Positions 54,973-63,774 of a DNA stretch of 64,000 nucleotides are shown here, one piece after another. The stretch covers positions 29,550-93,549 of the forward strand of contig NZ_BIXY01000017.1 in assembly GCF_008326305.1 (NCBI RefSeq), written 5' to 3'. Positions within the stretch are counted from its first letter, which is position 1, and every line of letters begins with the position of its first letter. A program made the translations under genes and the position numbers. The notes beneath the pieces were generated by a model. That model did no database searches, was not told the DNA's origin, and saw only the letters and a list, made by a program, of their open reading frames with translations. Source of the stretch: Dictyobacter arantiisoli (lineage in GTDB: Bacteria; Chloroflexota; Ktedonobacteria; Ktedonobacterales; Ktedonobacteraceae).

Positions 54973-55884
54973 ATGGGACTCTCTACTGAGAATAGCTTTC
55001 TCCAACAGTTATTTGATCATGGTCTGTTAATCCCTTCTTCAGTGCCCGGCGTATATGGACGGAGTGGGATATTTGAGAATATTGTCCTGGGCCTTGAGGA
55101 GGCTATTACCCGTCTGGGTCGTGACAATAAGACCGAGGTGATGCGCTTTCCGCCTGTGATTACGCGTGCCACAACGGAGCAGAGTGGATACCTGCAATCT
55201 TTTCCACATTTGCTCGGTGCTGTGCATGCCTTTACTGGTAATCATCGTGAGCATCGTGTGATGCTCGAGGAAGTTGAGGCCCAACAAGATTGGGGTCATC
55301 ACTTTACAGCAACCGACGTCGTCATGACGCCTGCAGCCTGCTATCCAGTCTATGCCTCGGCAGCGAATACAACATTGCCAGAGGGAGGCCGTCTGGTGGA
55401 TGTCTCTTCCTATTGTTTTCGTCACGAACCCTCTACTGATCCTGCTCGTATGCAGTCATTTCGCATGCGTGAGTTTGTCAGGATTGCCAATCCAGAGTCG
55501 GTGCAACAATGGCGTGACCAATGGACCACGCGTGGTTTGGACTTCTTACTCTCATTAGGTTTGCCCGCAGTACAGGCCCCAGCTAATGATCCTTTCTTTG
55601 GCCCTGGTGGTCGTTTCCTGGCGGCCAGCCAGCAAGAGCAGGAACTCAAGTTTGAGTTACTGGCTCCCGTTAGCACTGAAGAGCCAACGACCGCCATCAT
55701 GTCGTTGAATTATCATCAGGATCATTTCGGGAAAGACTTCAGCATTCACACCGCCGATGGACAGGTCGCTCATACCGCCTGTACAGGTTTTGGTCTGGAG
55801 CGTATTACGTTAGGATTGTTGCGTGCGCATGGCCTGGATGTGGCTGCCTGGCCTGCGGAAGTATCTGGAAAGTTGTGGCAATGA
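54973..55884 (+). CDS. Amino acid:[carrier protein] ligase (SerRS-like class II aaRS paralogue)
   Basis: A 303-residue enzyme that activates a small amino acid (Gly or Ala in characterised relatives) with ATP and transfers it to carrier-protein phosphopantetheine instead of tRNA. It keeps the class II core: motif 2-like FRMREF (163-168) and motif 3-like GFGLERI (272-278). The atypical SerRS zinc site appears intact: Cys123, Glu167 and Cys270, offset by 8-9 residues from the Cys131/Glu176/Cys279 of the Bradyrhizobium protein as I recall it. The N-terminal tRNA-binding coiled coil is absent. The next gene overlaps its stop (ATGA), so the two are co-translated. It is the defining enzyme of this cluster. 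Confidence 0.93.
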   Translation: MGLSTENSFLQQLFDHGLLIPSSVPGVYGRSGIFENIVLGLEEAITRLGRDNKTEVMRFPPVITRATTEQSGYLQSFPHLLGAVHAFTGNHREHRVMLEEVEAQQDWGHHFTATDVVMTPAACYPVYASAANTTLPEGGRLVDVSSYCFRHEPSTDPARMQSFRMREFVRIANPESVQQWRDQWTTRGLDFLLSLGLPAVQAPANDPFFGPGGRFLAASQQEQELKFELLAPVSTEEPTTAIMSLNYHQDHFGKDFSIHTADGQVAHTACTGFGLERITLGLLRAHGLDVAAWPAEVSGKLWQ

Positions 55885-56828
55885 AACAAAGCGTGAGCAC
55901 CATCAATGTCGCAGAGTATCAAGCGCACTGGCTGCATAATGGCGATCTGAGCTGGCGACAGTCAAATTGTTATGTTGACTTGTGGATTGAAGTATTGCAT
56001 AGATTGTCCCTGAATCCTATTGCGAGTTTTGCCTTTACGCTGGCGGCGGACTTTGAAGGTGATCAATGGACTTTCTTTAAAGTTCCACTGCATGATTTGT
56101 TCCTCCTGTATGGTATCGATGTGCAGGAATTAAATATCTGGCAGTCTCTTTTGGAGCATGTCTCTGTGCAACTCAGCCGTAATCGGCTGGTCCTGGTGGA
56201 GGTTGATGCGTTCTATTTGCCCGATGTTCATGATACCAGCTATCAGCAGGCTCATGAGAAGACGACTATTGGGATTCATACACTTGATATTGAGGAGCGT
56301 ACCCTGGGGTATTTCCATAATAGTGGATATTATACTTTGCAGGGCGCCGATTTTGATGGCATTTTCCAGGAGCGCGCCTTACCACCATATGTAGAGTTTG
56401 CCAGGTTCGATTATCTCAACCAGAAGTCGGACGCGGAACTGGCTGCGATCGCATTGGATCTGACAAAAAAATATGTCGCTCGTCGTCCACGGCAAAATCC
56501 CTTTATTGAGTATACCCAACAATTCCAGGAGTTTTTTGCGGCTCCGCCAGAGTTGGAGGGTTTCCATAAATATGCTTTTGCGACGTTACGCCAGTATGGT
56601 TCTTGTTATGAGTATGCGGCTGTCTTTTTAAAATGGCTGGCGGAGCACGATGTGCCTCGCTGGCTTGTGCCGGCGGAGCATTTTGAAGCTATTTCTGGTA
56701 CCACACAGATTCTGATGTTGAAGGCAGCACGTATGGCAAAAACGAAGAAACCTTTCGATTATCGTGCATTGCTTGCTTCTCTGCAGGATCATTGGGACCA
56801 GGCTATGGATGCCTTGTTGGAAGGATAG
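55881..56828 (+). CDS. DUF1839 family protein
   Basis: About 315 residues from ATG 55881, which overlaps the previous stop as ATGA; a GTG six bases earlier is possible. The sequence shows all the hallmark stretches of DUF1839 that I recall: CYVDLWIEVLH, FTLAADFEGDQWTFFK, YGIDVQELNIW, LVLVEVDAFYLPD, TTIGIHTLDI and YFHNSGYY. A Cys near residue 30 with later His and Asp residues, and the BtrH_N-like DAFYLP segment, hint at a papain-like acyltransferase that could move the aminoacyl group off the carrier; that function is my inference only. The family is found almost always beside amino acid:[carrier protein] ligases. Confidence 0.88.
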   Translation: MKQSVSTINVAEYQAHWLHNGDLSWRQSNCYVDLWIEVLHRLSLNPIASFAFTLAADFEGDQWTFFKVPLHDLFLLYGIDVQELNIWQSLLEHVSVQLSRNRLVLVEVDAFYLPDVHDTSYQQAHEKTTIGIHTLDIEERTLGYFHNSGYYTLQGADFDGIFQERALPPYVEFARFDYLNQKSDAELAAIALDLTKKYVARRPRQNPFIEYTQQFQEFFAAPPELEGFHKYAFATLRQYGSCYEYAAVFLKWLAEHDVPRWLVPAEHFEAISGTTQILMLKAARMAKTKKPFDYRALLASLQDHWDQAMDALLEG

Positions 56829-56840
56829 GAAGCTATTCTT

Positions 56841-59369
56841 ATGGCATGTATTCGCAACGTTACAAGCTATCAATCTTATCCCTTACACCAGGGCTGGGAA
56901 CTTGTCTCCACTGCCGCAGGATGCTATCAGAATCCTGCGCAGTTGGAGCAGCATGCACAGGCATGGCTGACAGCCTCCGTCCCTGGCACCGTCATTGAAA
57001 CGCTGCAACAACATCATCAATGGAATCTTGCTCATCCACTCAATGTTGATAGTCTGGATTGGTGGTATCGTTGCTCTTTTGCCGCGGTTGATGTTGTTGA
57101 AGGAACACAACGCGTGTTGAAACTGGCTGGTCTTGCTACTGACGCGACGATCTGGTTGAACGATCAGCAGATTCTGGCAACGGATAATATGTTTCGCTCT
57201 TACGAGGTGGATATTACCGCTTTGCTGATGGAACAGAATACCCTGTATATCCATTTTCATTCCTTGCAATCTCTGTTGACCATGAAGCGACCGCGTCCTC
57301 GTTGGCGTACCCGGCTTGTCGAGCATCAACAATTACGCTGGCTCAGGACGACGTTGCTCGGCCGTATGCCCGGGTGGTCTCCTCCTTTGCGTCCCGTTGG
57401 ACCCTGGCGCACGATAGTATTGGAAGATCGTATGCTGTTCGCTCTAGACCAGACGTCACTTCAGACAACTGTAGAAGATGGAAATGGTCGTGTTTCTGTC
57501 ATGTTTCATGCGCAGTGTTTACTGGATGTTATACCGACCCATGCCTCGCTCATCCTGGATGCGACCGAGTATGCTCTCACTGTGCAAAAAGAATCTGATA
57601 CGGCATTTACTGTGCGGGGTGAGATTGAGATACCTGCTGTGCAACTCTGGTGGCCGCACACCCATGGCGCGCAACCATTGTATCCTGCTCGCGTAGTGCT
57701 GCACTATCCCACAACGCACGCTGAGATTGATTGTGGAAAATTGGCGTTTCGTCACATCGAGTGGCTAGCTGATCCCTTAACTCATTTTGGCTTGCGCATC
57801 AATGATGTTCCTATTTTTTGCCGTGGCGCATGCTGGACTCCCCTTGATATGGCAACCCTTTCAGGGACCGCTCAGGAATATACAATGGCACTGCAGCTTG
57901 CCCTGCGGGCCGGTCTGAATATGTTCCGCGTGGGTGGCACAATGGTCTATGAAGATGATGCTTTCTATGACCTGTGCGATAAAGCAGGGATACTGGTCTG
58001 GCAGGATTTTATGTTCGCGAATATGGATTATCCTTTTGCAAAAGAGGATTTTCTGACCAACTGCCTGCAGGAATGCGAACAGGTACTGACGCGTTTACAA
58101 ACACATGCTTGCTTAGCCATATGGTGTGGGAATAGTGAGATTTCGCAGCAGGTTGCGATGTTGGGATTACCCGCAGAGATGTGGCATAATGATTTTTTTG
58201 AGACTACCTTGCCTGTACTCTGTCAACGCTATAGCCACGCACCTTACTGGTCTTCAAGTCCTGATGGGGGAGCATTGCCTTTTCAAGCTAACGCAGGAAA
58301 TGCGCATTATCAGGGTGTGGGGGCCTTTCTACGACCATTAGAAGATGCTCGGCGTAGCGAGGTCCATTTCGCAGTTGAATGTCTGGCGTTCGCTAATATT
58401 CCTGAAGATAAAACTATCGATCTTTTTATCAAGCCTGAGGAAATGGCGATCCACCATCCTAAATGGAAGGCCAGGGTACCACGCGATGCAGGTGCTCCCT
58501 GGGATTTTGAGGATGTGCGCGATTATTATCTCAAACTCCTGTTCGGTCTTGATCCATTAAAGCTCCGCTACAGTGATATGCCTCGCTATATGGATTTAAG
58601 TCGAGTTGTGCCTGGTGAGGTGATGGCGGCAGTCTTCGCTGAATGGCGGCGGCAACGTTCTGTAAATAATGGAGGATTAATCTGGTTCTATCGCGATCTC
58701 TGGCCGGGTGCTGGTTGGGGAATTGTCGATGCCACTGGCTATCCCAAAGCGTCATATTATTATTTGCGCCGGACCTGGCTTCCGCGAGCTTGCTTCTTTT
58801 CCGATGAGGGACTGAATGGCCTATGGGTACATGTGACAAACGATCAGGCTGAGGTATTCCATGCAAAGTTACAACTAGCACTCTATAATGCTTCGGGTAC
58901 GTTGATGGCTACTGTTACGCGTGAGGTACGTGTTTCTCCCCATGGGGGTTCTGAATTGCATGTGGATGCATTATTCGAGCAGTTTCTCGATTTAACGTAT
59001 GTCTATCGTTTTGGACCTCCCGGATATGCCTTTGCTGTTGCGACTTTGCAACGAAAAGAGGATGCAGTTGTGGTGAGTGAAGCATTTTATTTCGTTCAAG
59101 GTTTACCAACCGAACGTGAAATAAATTCTGGCTTAAGTGCTCAAGGAAGCCTGCAGGCAGATGGAACTTATACGCTGACCGTGAGAGCTGATAAGCTAGC
59201 ACAGTCAGTTGCAATACACACGAAAAGTTATTTACCTGAAGATAATTATTTTCATTTAAAACCACATGGCGAACGCGTATTAACACTTTATCCCCTGGAA
59301 AAGAGTGTTCCTTTGCGTGGATATGTGACTGCTTTAAACACATCTCATGAAGTAAATATACAGGTATAA
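56841..59369 (+). CDS. GH2/beta-mannosidase-like protein
   Basis: An 842-residue intracellular-looking protein without a signal peptide. The domains are an N-terminal sugar-binding jelly roll (about 15-215, with LDWWYRCSF), an Ig-like domain (about 220-320), a TIM barrel (about 330-650) and C-terminal beta domains. The acid/base Glu is in IWCGNSEIS (usual WxGNNE), and the probable nucleophile Glu is in FAVECLAFANIP (usual SEFGFQSFP), so both catalytic Glu residues seem kept although the surrounding motifs are divergent. Cytoplasmic location and company suggest that it acts on, or makes, a glycosylated form of the aminoacyl product rather than digesting polysaccharide. Starts 12 bp after the DUF1839 gene. 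Confidence 0.88.
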   Translation: MACIRNVTSYQSYPLHQGWELVSTAAGCYQNPAQLEQHAQAWLTASVPGTVIETLQQHHQWNLAHPLNVDSLDWWYRCSFAAVDVVEGTQRVLKLAGLATDATIWLNDQQILATDNMFRSYEVDITALLMEQNTLYIHFHSLQSLLTMKRPRPRWRTRLVEHQQLRWLRTTLLGRMPGWSPPLRPVGPWRTIVLEDRMLFALDQTSLQTTVEDGNGRVSVMFHAQCLLDVIPTHASLILDATEYALTVQKESDTAFTVRGEIEIPAVQLWWPHTHGAQPLYPARVVLHYPTTHAEIDCGKLAFRHIEWLADPLTHFGLRINDVPIFCRGACWTPLDMATLSGTAQEYTMALQLALRAGLNMFRVGGTMVYEDDAFYDLCDKAGILVWQDFMFANMDYPFAKEDFLTNCLQECEQVLTRLQTHACLAIWCGNSEISQQVAMLGLPAEMWHNDFFETTLPVLCQRYSHAPYWSSSPDGGALPFQANAGNAHYQGVGAFLRPLEDARRSEVHFAVECLAFANIPEDKTIDLFIKPEEMAIHHPKWKARVPRDAGAPWDFEDVRDYYLKLLFGLDPLKLRYSDMPRYMDLSRVVPGEVMAAVFAEWRRQRSVNNGGLIWFYRDLWPGAGWGIVDATGYPKASYYYLRRTWLPRACFFSDEGLNGLWVHVTNDQAEVFHAKLQLALYNASGTLMATVTREVRVSPHGGSELHVDALFEQFLDLTYVYRFGPPGYAFAVATLQRKEDAVVVSEAFYFVQGLPTEREINSGLSAQGSLQADGTYTLTVRADKLAQSVAIHTKSYLPEDNYFHLKPHGERVLTLYPLEKSVPLRGYVTALNTSHEVNIQV

Positions 59370-59419
59370 TTGATGATCAGGCTGCTTTTGAACCTCTATC
59401 AGGCAAAAGAATTTCGGCT

Positions 59420-60418
59420 TTGACCTATATGCATAAGAGAGTTGATGGTATGCTAAAAATTACACACATTTTTTATAATCAAATGACACAAACTTTGTCC
59501 GTCAGGCATTCGAAACAAGATCCTATTCAGGCCCATACGGACGTGGCATCTACATTGCGGGGTGTGAGTGAACCCAACGAAGTCGTATTAGAGAGTACTC
59601 AGGCACCTTTACATACTATTCAAAAAGGCGACCAGCAAACGCGTCCTTTTTTCTTGCTACATGGGAACTGGACAGGTGGGGTACCATTTTATTGTTATAC
59701 TCTGGCTCGAACTGTGGGACGTCACCAGCCATTTCATGTACTTGATCCTTATCACTATCAAGGTTCTTATAAGCCGGCCAGTATTGAAGAAATGGCTACT
59801 GAACATCTGGCGGCAGTGCGTTCTGTTCAGCCCGAAGGTCCCTATTTATTGGGCGGCTTTTGTAATGGATCACTACTGGCTTATGAGATGACCCGCCAGC
59901 TGCATGAACAAGGACAACAGGTTGATCTGCTCTTGCTCATTGCTCCGACTGGTATTCCACATGTGCGTCAGGTTATTGTACAGATGATTTCTACTATCTG
60001 TAAATGGTTACGCATTAAGTCCAATTACCCGTTGACAGCTTTTCTACGTTTACGCCACGCGATTCGTCATCTGTATCGCCTGACACATGCCGCAGATGAT
60101 TTGAAGATTCGCGACTTCCCCCAATTAGTCGCGATTGATGGCAGACTTGATGTTATGTTCCCACCTGTGCATGCACTCTATAACGACTATGTAGGAGTAT
60201 TTACCTGGATTGCATCCCGCTATGAAAAGCACTATATTCCAGAAAATGTTGAATTTATCTGGGCTCAGGAAGAACTTGACAGGCGTTCTGAGTGGCGGAG
60301 CATGGATAAAGCTGAAAACTCTGTGATTGTTCCCGGACATCATATGCAGGCAGTTACAGACTATAGTGATTTGCTGGCGCAGGCTTTCAAAGCTATTTTG
60401 AGCCAGAAGCAGGGATAG
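59420..60418 (+). CDS. Type II-like thioesterase with Cys nucleophile
   Basis: About 330 residues; the start is uncertain (TTG 59420, ATG 59429 or ATG 59450), as none has an obvious ribosome site. An unrelated N-terminal stretch of about 75 residues precedes an alpha/beta-hydrolase thioesterase: FFLLHGNW (oxyanion region), GGFCNGSLLAYEM where the nucleophile elbow GxSxG reads G-F-C-N-G, and GHHMQAV as the catalytic His. Cys in place of Ser is seen in a subset of NRPS thioesterases and favours transfer to strained or amine acceptors over hydrolysis. It probably releases or transfers the carrier-bound product. It lies 50 bp after the GH2 gene. Confidence 0.85.
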   Translation: MTYMHKRVDGMLKITHIFYNQMTQTLSVRHSKQDPIQAHTDVASTLRGVSEPNEVVLESTQAPLHTIQKGDQQTRPFFLLHGNWTGGVPFYCYTLARTVGRHQPFHVLDPYHYQGSYKPASIEEMATEHLAAVRSVQPEGPYLLGGFCNGSLLAYEMTRQLHEQGQQVDLLLLIAPTGIPHVRQVIVQMISTICKWLRIKSNYPLTAFLRLRHAIRHLYRLTHAADDLKIRDFPQLVAIDGRLDVMFPPVHALYNDYVGVFTWIASRYEKHYIPENVEFIWAQEELDRRSEWRSMDKAENSVIVPGHHMQAVTDYSDLLAQAFKAILSQKQG

Positions 60419-60531
60419 AAGCAAATTTCCACGCAGGATAGCATTCCCAATCCTGTTGTCCTTTTTCAAGGGCATGAAGTGATTGAGAATGTTCCTGATG
60501 TGTTATAAAATATGTGTAGAAATAAAAATAT

Positions 60532-61434
60532 ATGTCGAAAGAACAAGGTAAGCATTTGATGGTACGACGAGCTTTTTTGAAAGGATCGCTGGCTGCCACT
60601 GCAGGGGTTGGTGTAGCGGGAGCGGGGACCCTTTATTATGCACATAATATAGAGCCAACCTGGTTTGATCTTACCCATTATCAATTTCACTTACCTCGTC
60701 TGACCTCAGCTTTCCATGGTTATCGCTTACTGCACATTACGGATATCCATGCCGACAATACATTTATGACGGCCCATCGTCTGGTGGGTCTGGTGGAAAC
60801 CATTAATACCTTGCAGGCTGATATGATTGTGATTACGGGAGATTTTGTTACTGATTATTTGCCAGCTGCAAAGCAGGTGCTGGCAGAGTTGCGTAAGCTC
60901 CATGCCAGTGATGGTGTGTTTGGAGTGCTCGGTAATCATGACCATCCATCTGGCGTGGAATGGGTTCGTGAGTGCTTACAGAGTGCTCAGGTAACAGAAC
61001 TCCCCAATCAAACTCATACACTGCGGCGTGGCAGCGAGATGTTACATCTGGTGGGCCTGGATGATCTCTGGCCGTCAAATCGCGGTAAAGCAGCATCTGT
61101 GTGGACTCATCAGCCGCTCCTCCAGGAACTGACAGATTCTTTGCCTGCCGAAGGAGCGGCCATACTCCTTGTGCATGAGCCTGATTTTGCGGATGTTGCG
61201 GCCGCAAATGGTCGTTTTGATCTTGAGCTTTCCGGTCACTCTCATGGCGGTCAGGTGCGCATCCCTTTTTATGGGCCCTTGATCCTTCCACAATTATCTC
61301 ATAAATATCCTTTAGGGCTCTACCATCTTGACAAGATGCTTCACTATACAAATCGTGGATTGGGGATGCTATCACCCCATTTTCGCCTGAGTTGTCGCCC
61401 CGAAATTGCGATCTTTGAATTTTTGCACCCCTGA
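60532..61434 (+). CDS. Tat-exported metallophosphoesterase
   Basis: A 300-residue YkuE-like calcineurin-fold enzyme. The N-terminus contains a twin-arginine signal (RRAFLKG, then a hydrophobic AATAGVGVAGAG stretch), so it is folded in the cytoplasm and exported. The dimetal motifs are DIHAD, GDFVTD, GNHDH and GHSHGG. Relatives hydrolyse phosphodiesters or lipid pyrophosphates such as UDP-diacylglucosamine; the substrate here is unknown. It begins 113 bp after the thioesterase gene and is followed by a hairpin at 61531. Nothing ties it clearly to the carrier-protein cluster. Confidence 0.9.
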   Translation: MSKEQGKHLMVRRAFLKGSLAATAGVGVAGAGTLYYAHNIEPTWFDLTHYQFHLPRLTSAFHGYRLLHITDIHADNTFMTAHRLVGLVETINTLQADMIVITGDFVTDYLPAAKQVLAELRKLHASDGVFGVLGNHDHPSGVEWVRECLQSAQVTELPNQTHTLRRGSEMLHLVGLDDLWPSNRGKAASVWTHQPLLQELTDSLPAEGAAILLVHEPDFADVAAANGRFDLELSGHSHGGQVRIPFYGPLILPQLSHKYPLGLYHLDKMLHYTNRGLGMLSPHFRLSCRPEIAIFEFLHP

Positions 61435-61530
61435 AATTTCATCTCTCCCTTACTTATGATGAGCCGAGCATCTTTCAGCTGACCCTAAACGTTCTTCTCA
61501 CATGTTCTGGTTAAGACTTCTTTACCTGAT

Positions 61531-61561
61531 AGTGGTACTTTATACCTGAATAAATACCACT
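61531..61561 (+). terminator. Hairpin after the metallophosphoesterase gene
   Basis: AGTGGTACTTTAT (61531-61543) pairs with ATAAATACCACT (61550-61561) apart from one bulged base, giving a tight stem with a 6-nt loop. No U-run follows, so terminator activity is only possible. Confidence 0.4.
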
Positions 61562-61859
61562 CCCGCATAGTTTCATGCAAATATATGCTAGTATCAGATT
61601 GAGGGCAGCTCATTGAGAAAAGCTATAAAGACAAGGCTTGCTAAATGCTCCTTGATAGCAACAATGTAGAGCGATAGCACTTGTTAAGTGTTCTCATAAA
61701 TACTACAAAGAGAAACCAGTAAGGATAGAGTAGCACCTCATGCGTTATTGCTTTTATACTTACAAGCGCTTGCTCGGTCGTTCGTACGACCGGACGTGGT
61801 AGTGTGTGTCTGTCTATACGTAGAGGATTTGTTATTGTTGAAAGGGAGTGAAGGAAAAG
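61562..61859. other. Leader of the anchored extracellular protein gene
   Basis: About 300 bp without a gene. It holds a 7-bp-stem hairpin (CGGTCGT-TCGT-ACGACCG, 61775-61792) roughly 70 nt before the next start. This could be a regulatory leader element; no known riboswitch was recognised. Confidence 0.4.
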
Positions 61860-63701
61860 ATGCTTACAAAACCACGCGATCCATTGAATTCTCAGTCAAT
61901 TTCTCTCTATGTGCGCAAGCGGCGCCGTTTTTCGCCGTTGATGCTCATTGGTGTTAGCATCCCTGTTTTGTTGGCGCTCATCGCAGGTGTTGTCTTAATT
62001 GCTTTACCTCATTTTCAATCGCACGCGGCGAACGCAGTTGTAAATATGGATTGTACTTTAACCGTACCAGCGAATCCATTATCCGCACGAGGACTGGCTA
62101 CCCCCTATCAATTAGTTGCCACGAACGCTGGCAATGGTCCTTGTCATGAAGCAAATGCGAATCAGGGAGCATTTGTGCAAGGTGTCATTTATGATCCTGC
62201 AACCGGGAAGTTCAGTGTCTATAGCCCTTTAGTGATCGATCAAAATACCCAACCGGCTGTGGTACCTGTAACGCCAACCTTGCCACCTCATGCGGTGGTT
62301 GGATTATGGTTTGGTTTTAACGGTGCTAACCTGACGTTGAAAGGAAGTGGGGCAAGGAATCTGGCACAGGCACGTTGCGTAAATGGTCTCAATCAATCCA
62401 TTTTTGGACAGTTTGCCTATTGTAATGCGCCGGCCTTTTTTGCAGCCGCCCAGAGAGGTATTGCGGCTGGTAAGGTACAGGTTCCTGGGTTGGGGATGGC
62501 TAAAGATGGATTACCATGTCCAACTATGCGCGATTTCAGTGTTGTTGATCAGGATCAGAGCGATAATGTCCAGACTCAATATCTGGCTACTGCTAATGGT
62601 CAGACCGCACAACTCAGCGCTGCTAATCAAGCACAATTACAAAATGCAACCAGATTGGGAAACCCGAGTGACAATGCCTTGCTCACAACTTTCATTGATC
62701 CTGCATTAGGTTGTCAGCCCTGGCAAGCTCCCAATATTGCTGATAATAACACCATGGTGTCAGCACTACCTTTAGACGAGTTGCAGGCAGCGATGGATCA
62801 GCAGGCTCCGATTGCCCAGGTCCCTGCAACCGATCCCATGGTTCTGGTTAATAATAATGCCAGTCTGACAAAAACGAATCGCTATCGAGAGGGCGTGAAT
62901 CAGATGCCTGCCGGGAGTATGAGACAGGCCAGTGGAACAACCTATTGTGGCAATCTCGTACAGACCGGATTGCCACGTATCCAGAAAGATATGCCATTGA
63001 CCATTAATGCCACCACACCTGCTGCCGACGCTGCTAATTCGCTCTTCACCTTCCTGGCGAGCCGTTTTATGCAATCCTACACCAATCTAAATTGTGCCGC
63101 GCTTCTTAAGCAGCCCAATCCTGTCACGGTGCAAACCGACGGGAATGGAGTGGTGACCGCTGCTACGGTCACTCTGCCTGGCACAACTGGAAACGGTGGT
63201 GGACAGCAGACTGCGACAGGTACAGCAAACATCAATCTCAATAGCAGGGCTGGCAATGCTGATATGATGGTGAAGCTTGCGTATCCTAATCATCCTAACC
63301 AGCGTATCAATGTTAATCTGGCGACAGGCAGTTGTACCAATCAGCCCTTCTTTACACAGGTTGAACACACTGACGGGCAGGGGAACAGCAATGCCAATGT
63401 TGTAATCAAGAATCTGCAAAATGTGAAGACGTTACCCACTAGCTGGTTCTTGTCTGTTACTGACCCCAACCTGAAAAATGCCAATGGGCAACCTACCATC
63501 GTAGGTTGCGGAGCCGTTACCGCTACAGGAATCACTGGTAACGCCACGCTGGGAGCCATTTCTGGTACTGGAAATGGAAATAGCCAGGCAACCCCGGTAG
63601 CGACTCCAGCGGCAACCCCGGTAGTGACTCCGCCTGCATCTGCAGGACAAAATACGCCCACTAACGGCCCCTATCGGGGCAGGAGGCATCACCGCTGGTA
63701 G
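61860..63701 (+). CDS. Large membrane-anchored extracellular protein, unknown function
   Basis: About 613 residues from ATG 61860 (GAAGGAA upstream; a GTG at 61848 is possible). After a basic N-terminus there is one transmembrane or signal segment (about 32-55, LIGVSIPVLLALIAGVV), then a long extracellular region rich in Asn, Gln, Ala and Thr with several scattered Cys pairs. The C-terminus has a Pro/Thr/Val repeat (PVATPAATPVVTP, about 580-592) and a basic tail. I do not recognise a family. It resembles the anchored secreted proteins that Ktedonobacter-like genomes have in number, and may be involved in envelope or aerial mycelium structure. Confidence 0.8.
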   Translation: MLTKPRDPLNSQSISLYVRKRRRFSPLMLIGVSIPVLLALIAGVVLIALPHFQSHAANAVVNMDCTLTVPANPLSARGLATPYQLVATNAGNGPCHEANANQGAFVQGVIYDPATGKFSVYSPLVIDQNTQPAVVPVTPTLPPHAVVGLWFGFNGANLTLKGSGARNLAQARCVNGLNQSIFGQFAYCNAPAFFAAAQRGIAAGKVQVPGLGMAKDGLPCPTMRDFSVVDQDQSDNVQTQYLATANGQTAQLSAANQAQLQNATRLGNPSDNALLTTFIDPALGCQPWQAPNIADNNTMVSALPLDELQAAMDQQAPIAQVPATDPMVLVNNNASLTKTNRYREGVNQMPAGSMRQASGTTYCGNLVQTGLPRIQKDMPLTINATTPAADAANSLFTFLASRFMQSYTNLNCAALLKQPNPVTVQTDGNGVVTAATVTLPGTTGNGGGQQTATGTANINLNSRAGNADMMVKLAYPNHPNQRINVNLATGSCTNQPFFTQVEHTDGQGNSNANVVIKNLQNVKTLPTSWFLSVTDPNLKNANGQPTIVGCGAVTATGITGNATLGAISGTGNGNSQATPVATPAATPVVTPPASAGQNTPTNGPYRGRRHHRW

Positions 63702-63741
63702 TCAAATCACCAGTCAATGTTTTCTAATCCTGCGCTCCGTT

Positions 63742-63774
63742 ATGGAGGCTTCCCAATTAAAGGAAAGCCTCCAT
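63742..63774 (+). terminator. Rho-independent terminator
   Basis: ATGGAGGCTT (63742-63751) and AAGCCTCCAT (63765-63774) form a perfect 10-bp stem with extra CC/GG pairing inside, followed by TTGTTGTTGTT. It lies 41 bp after the anchored-protein stop. Confidence 0.75.

Noticed and set aside
54973..55884. Seryl-tRNA synthetase
   Set aside because: Too short, lacks the N-terminal tRNA-binding coiled coil, and matches the amino acid:[carrier protein] ligase zinc residues and neighbourhood.
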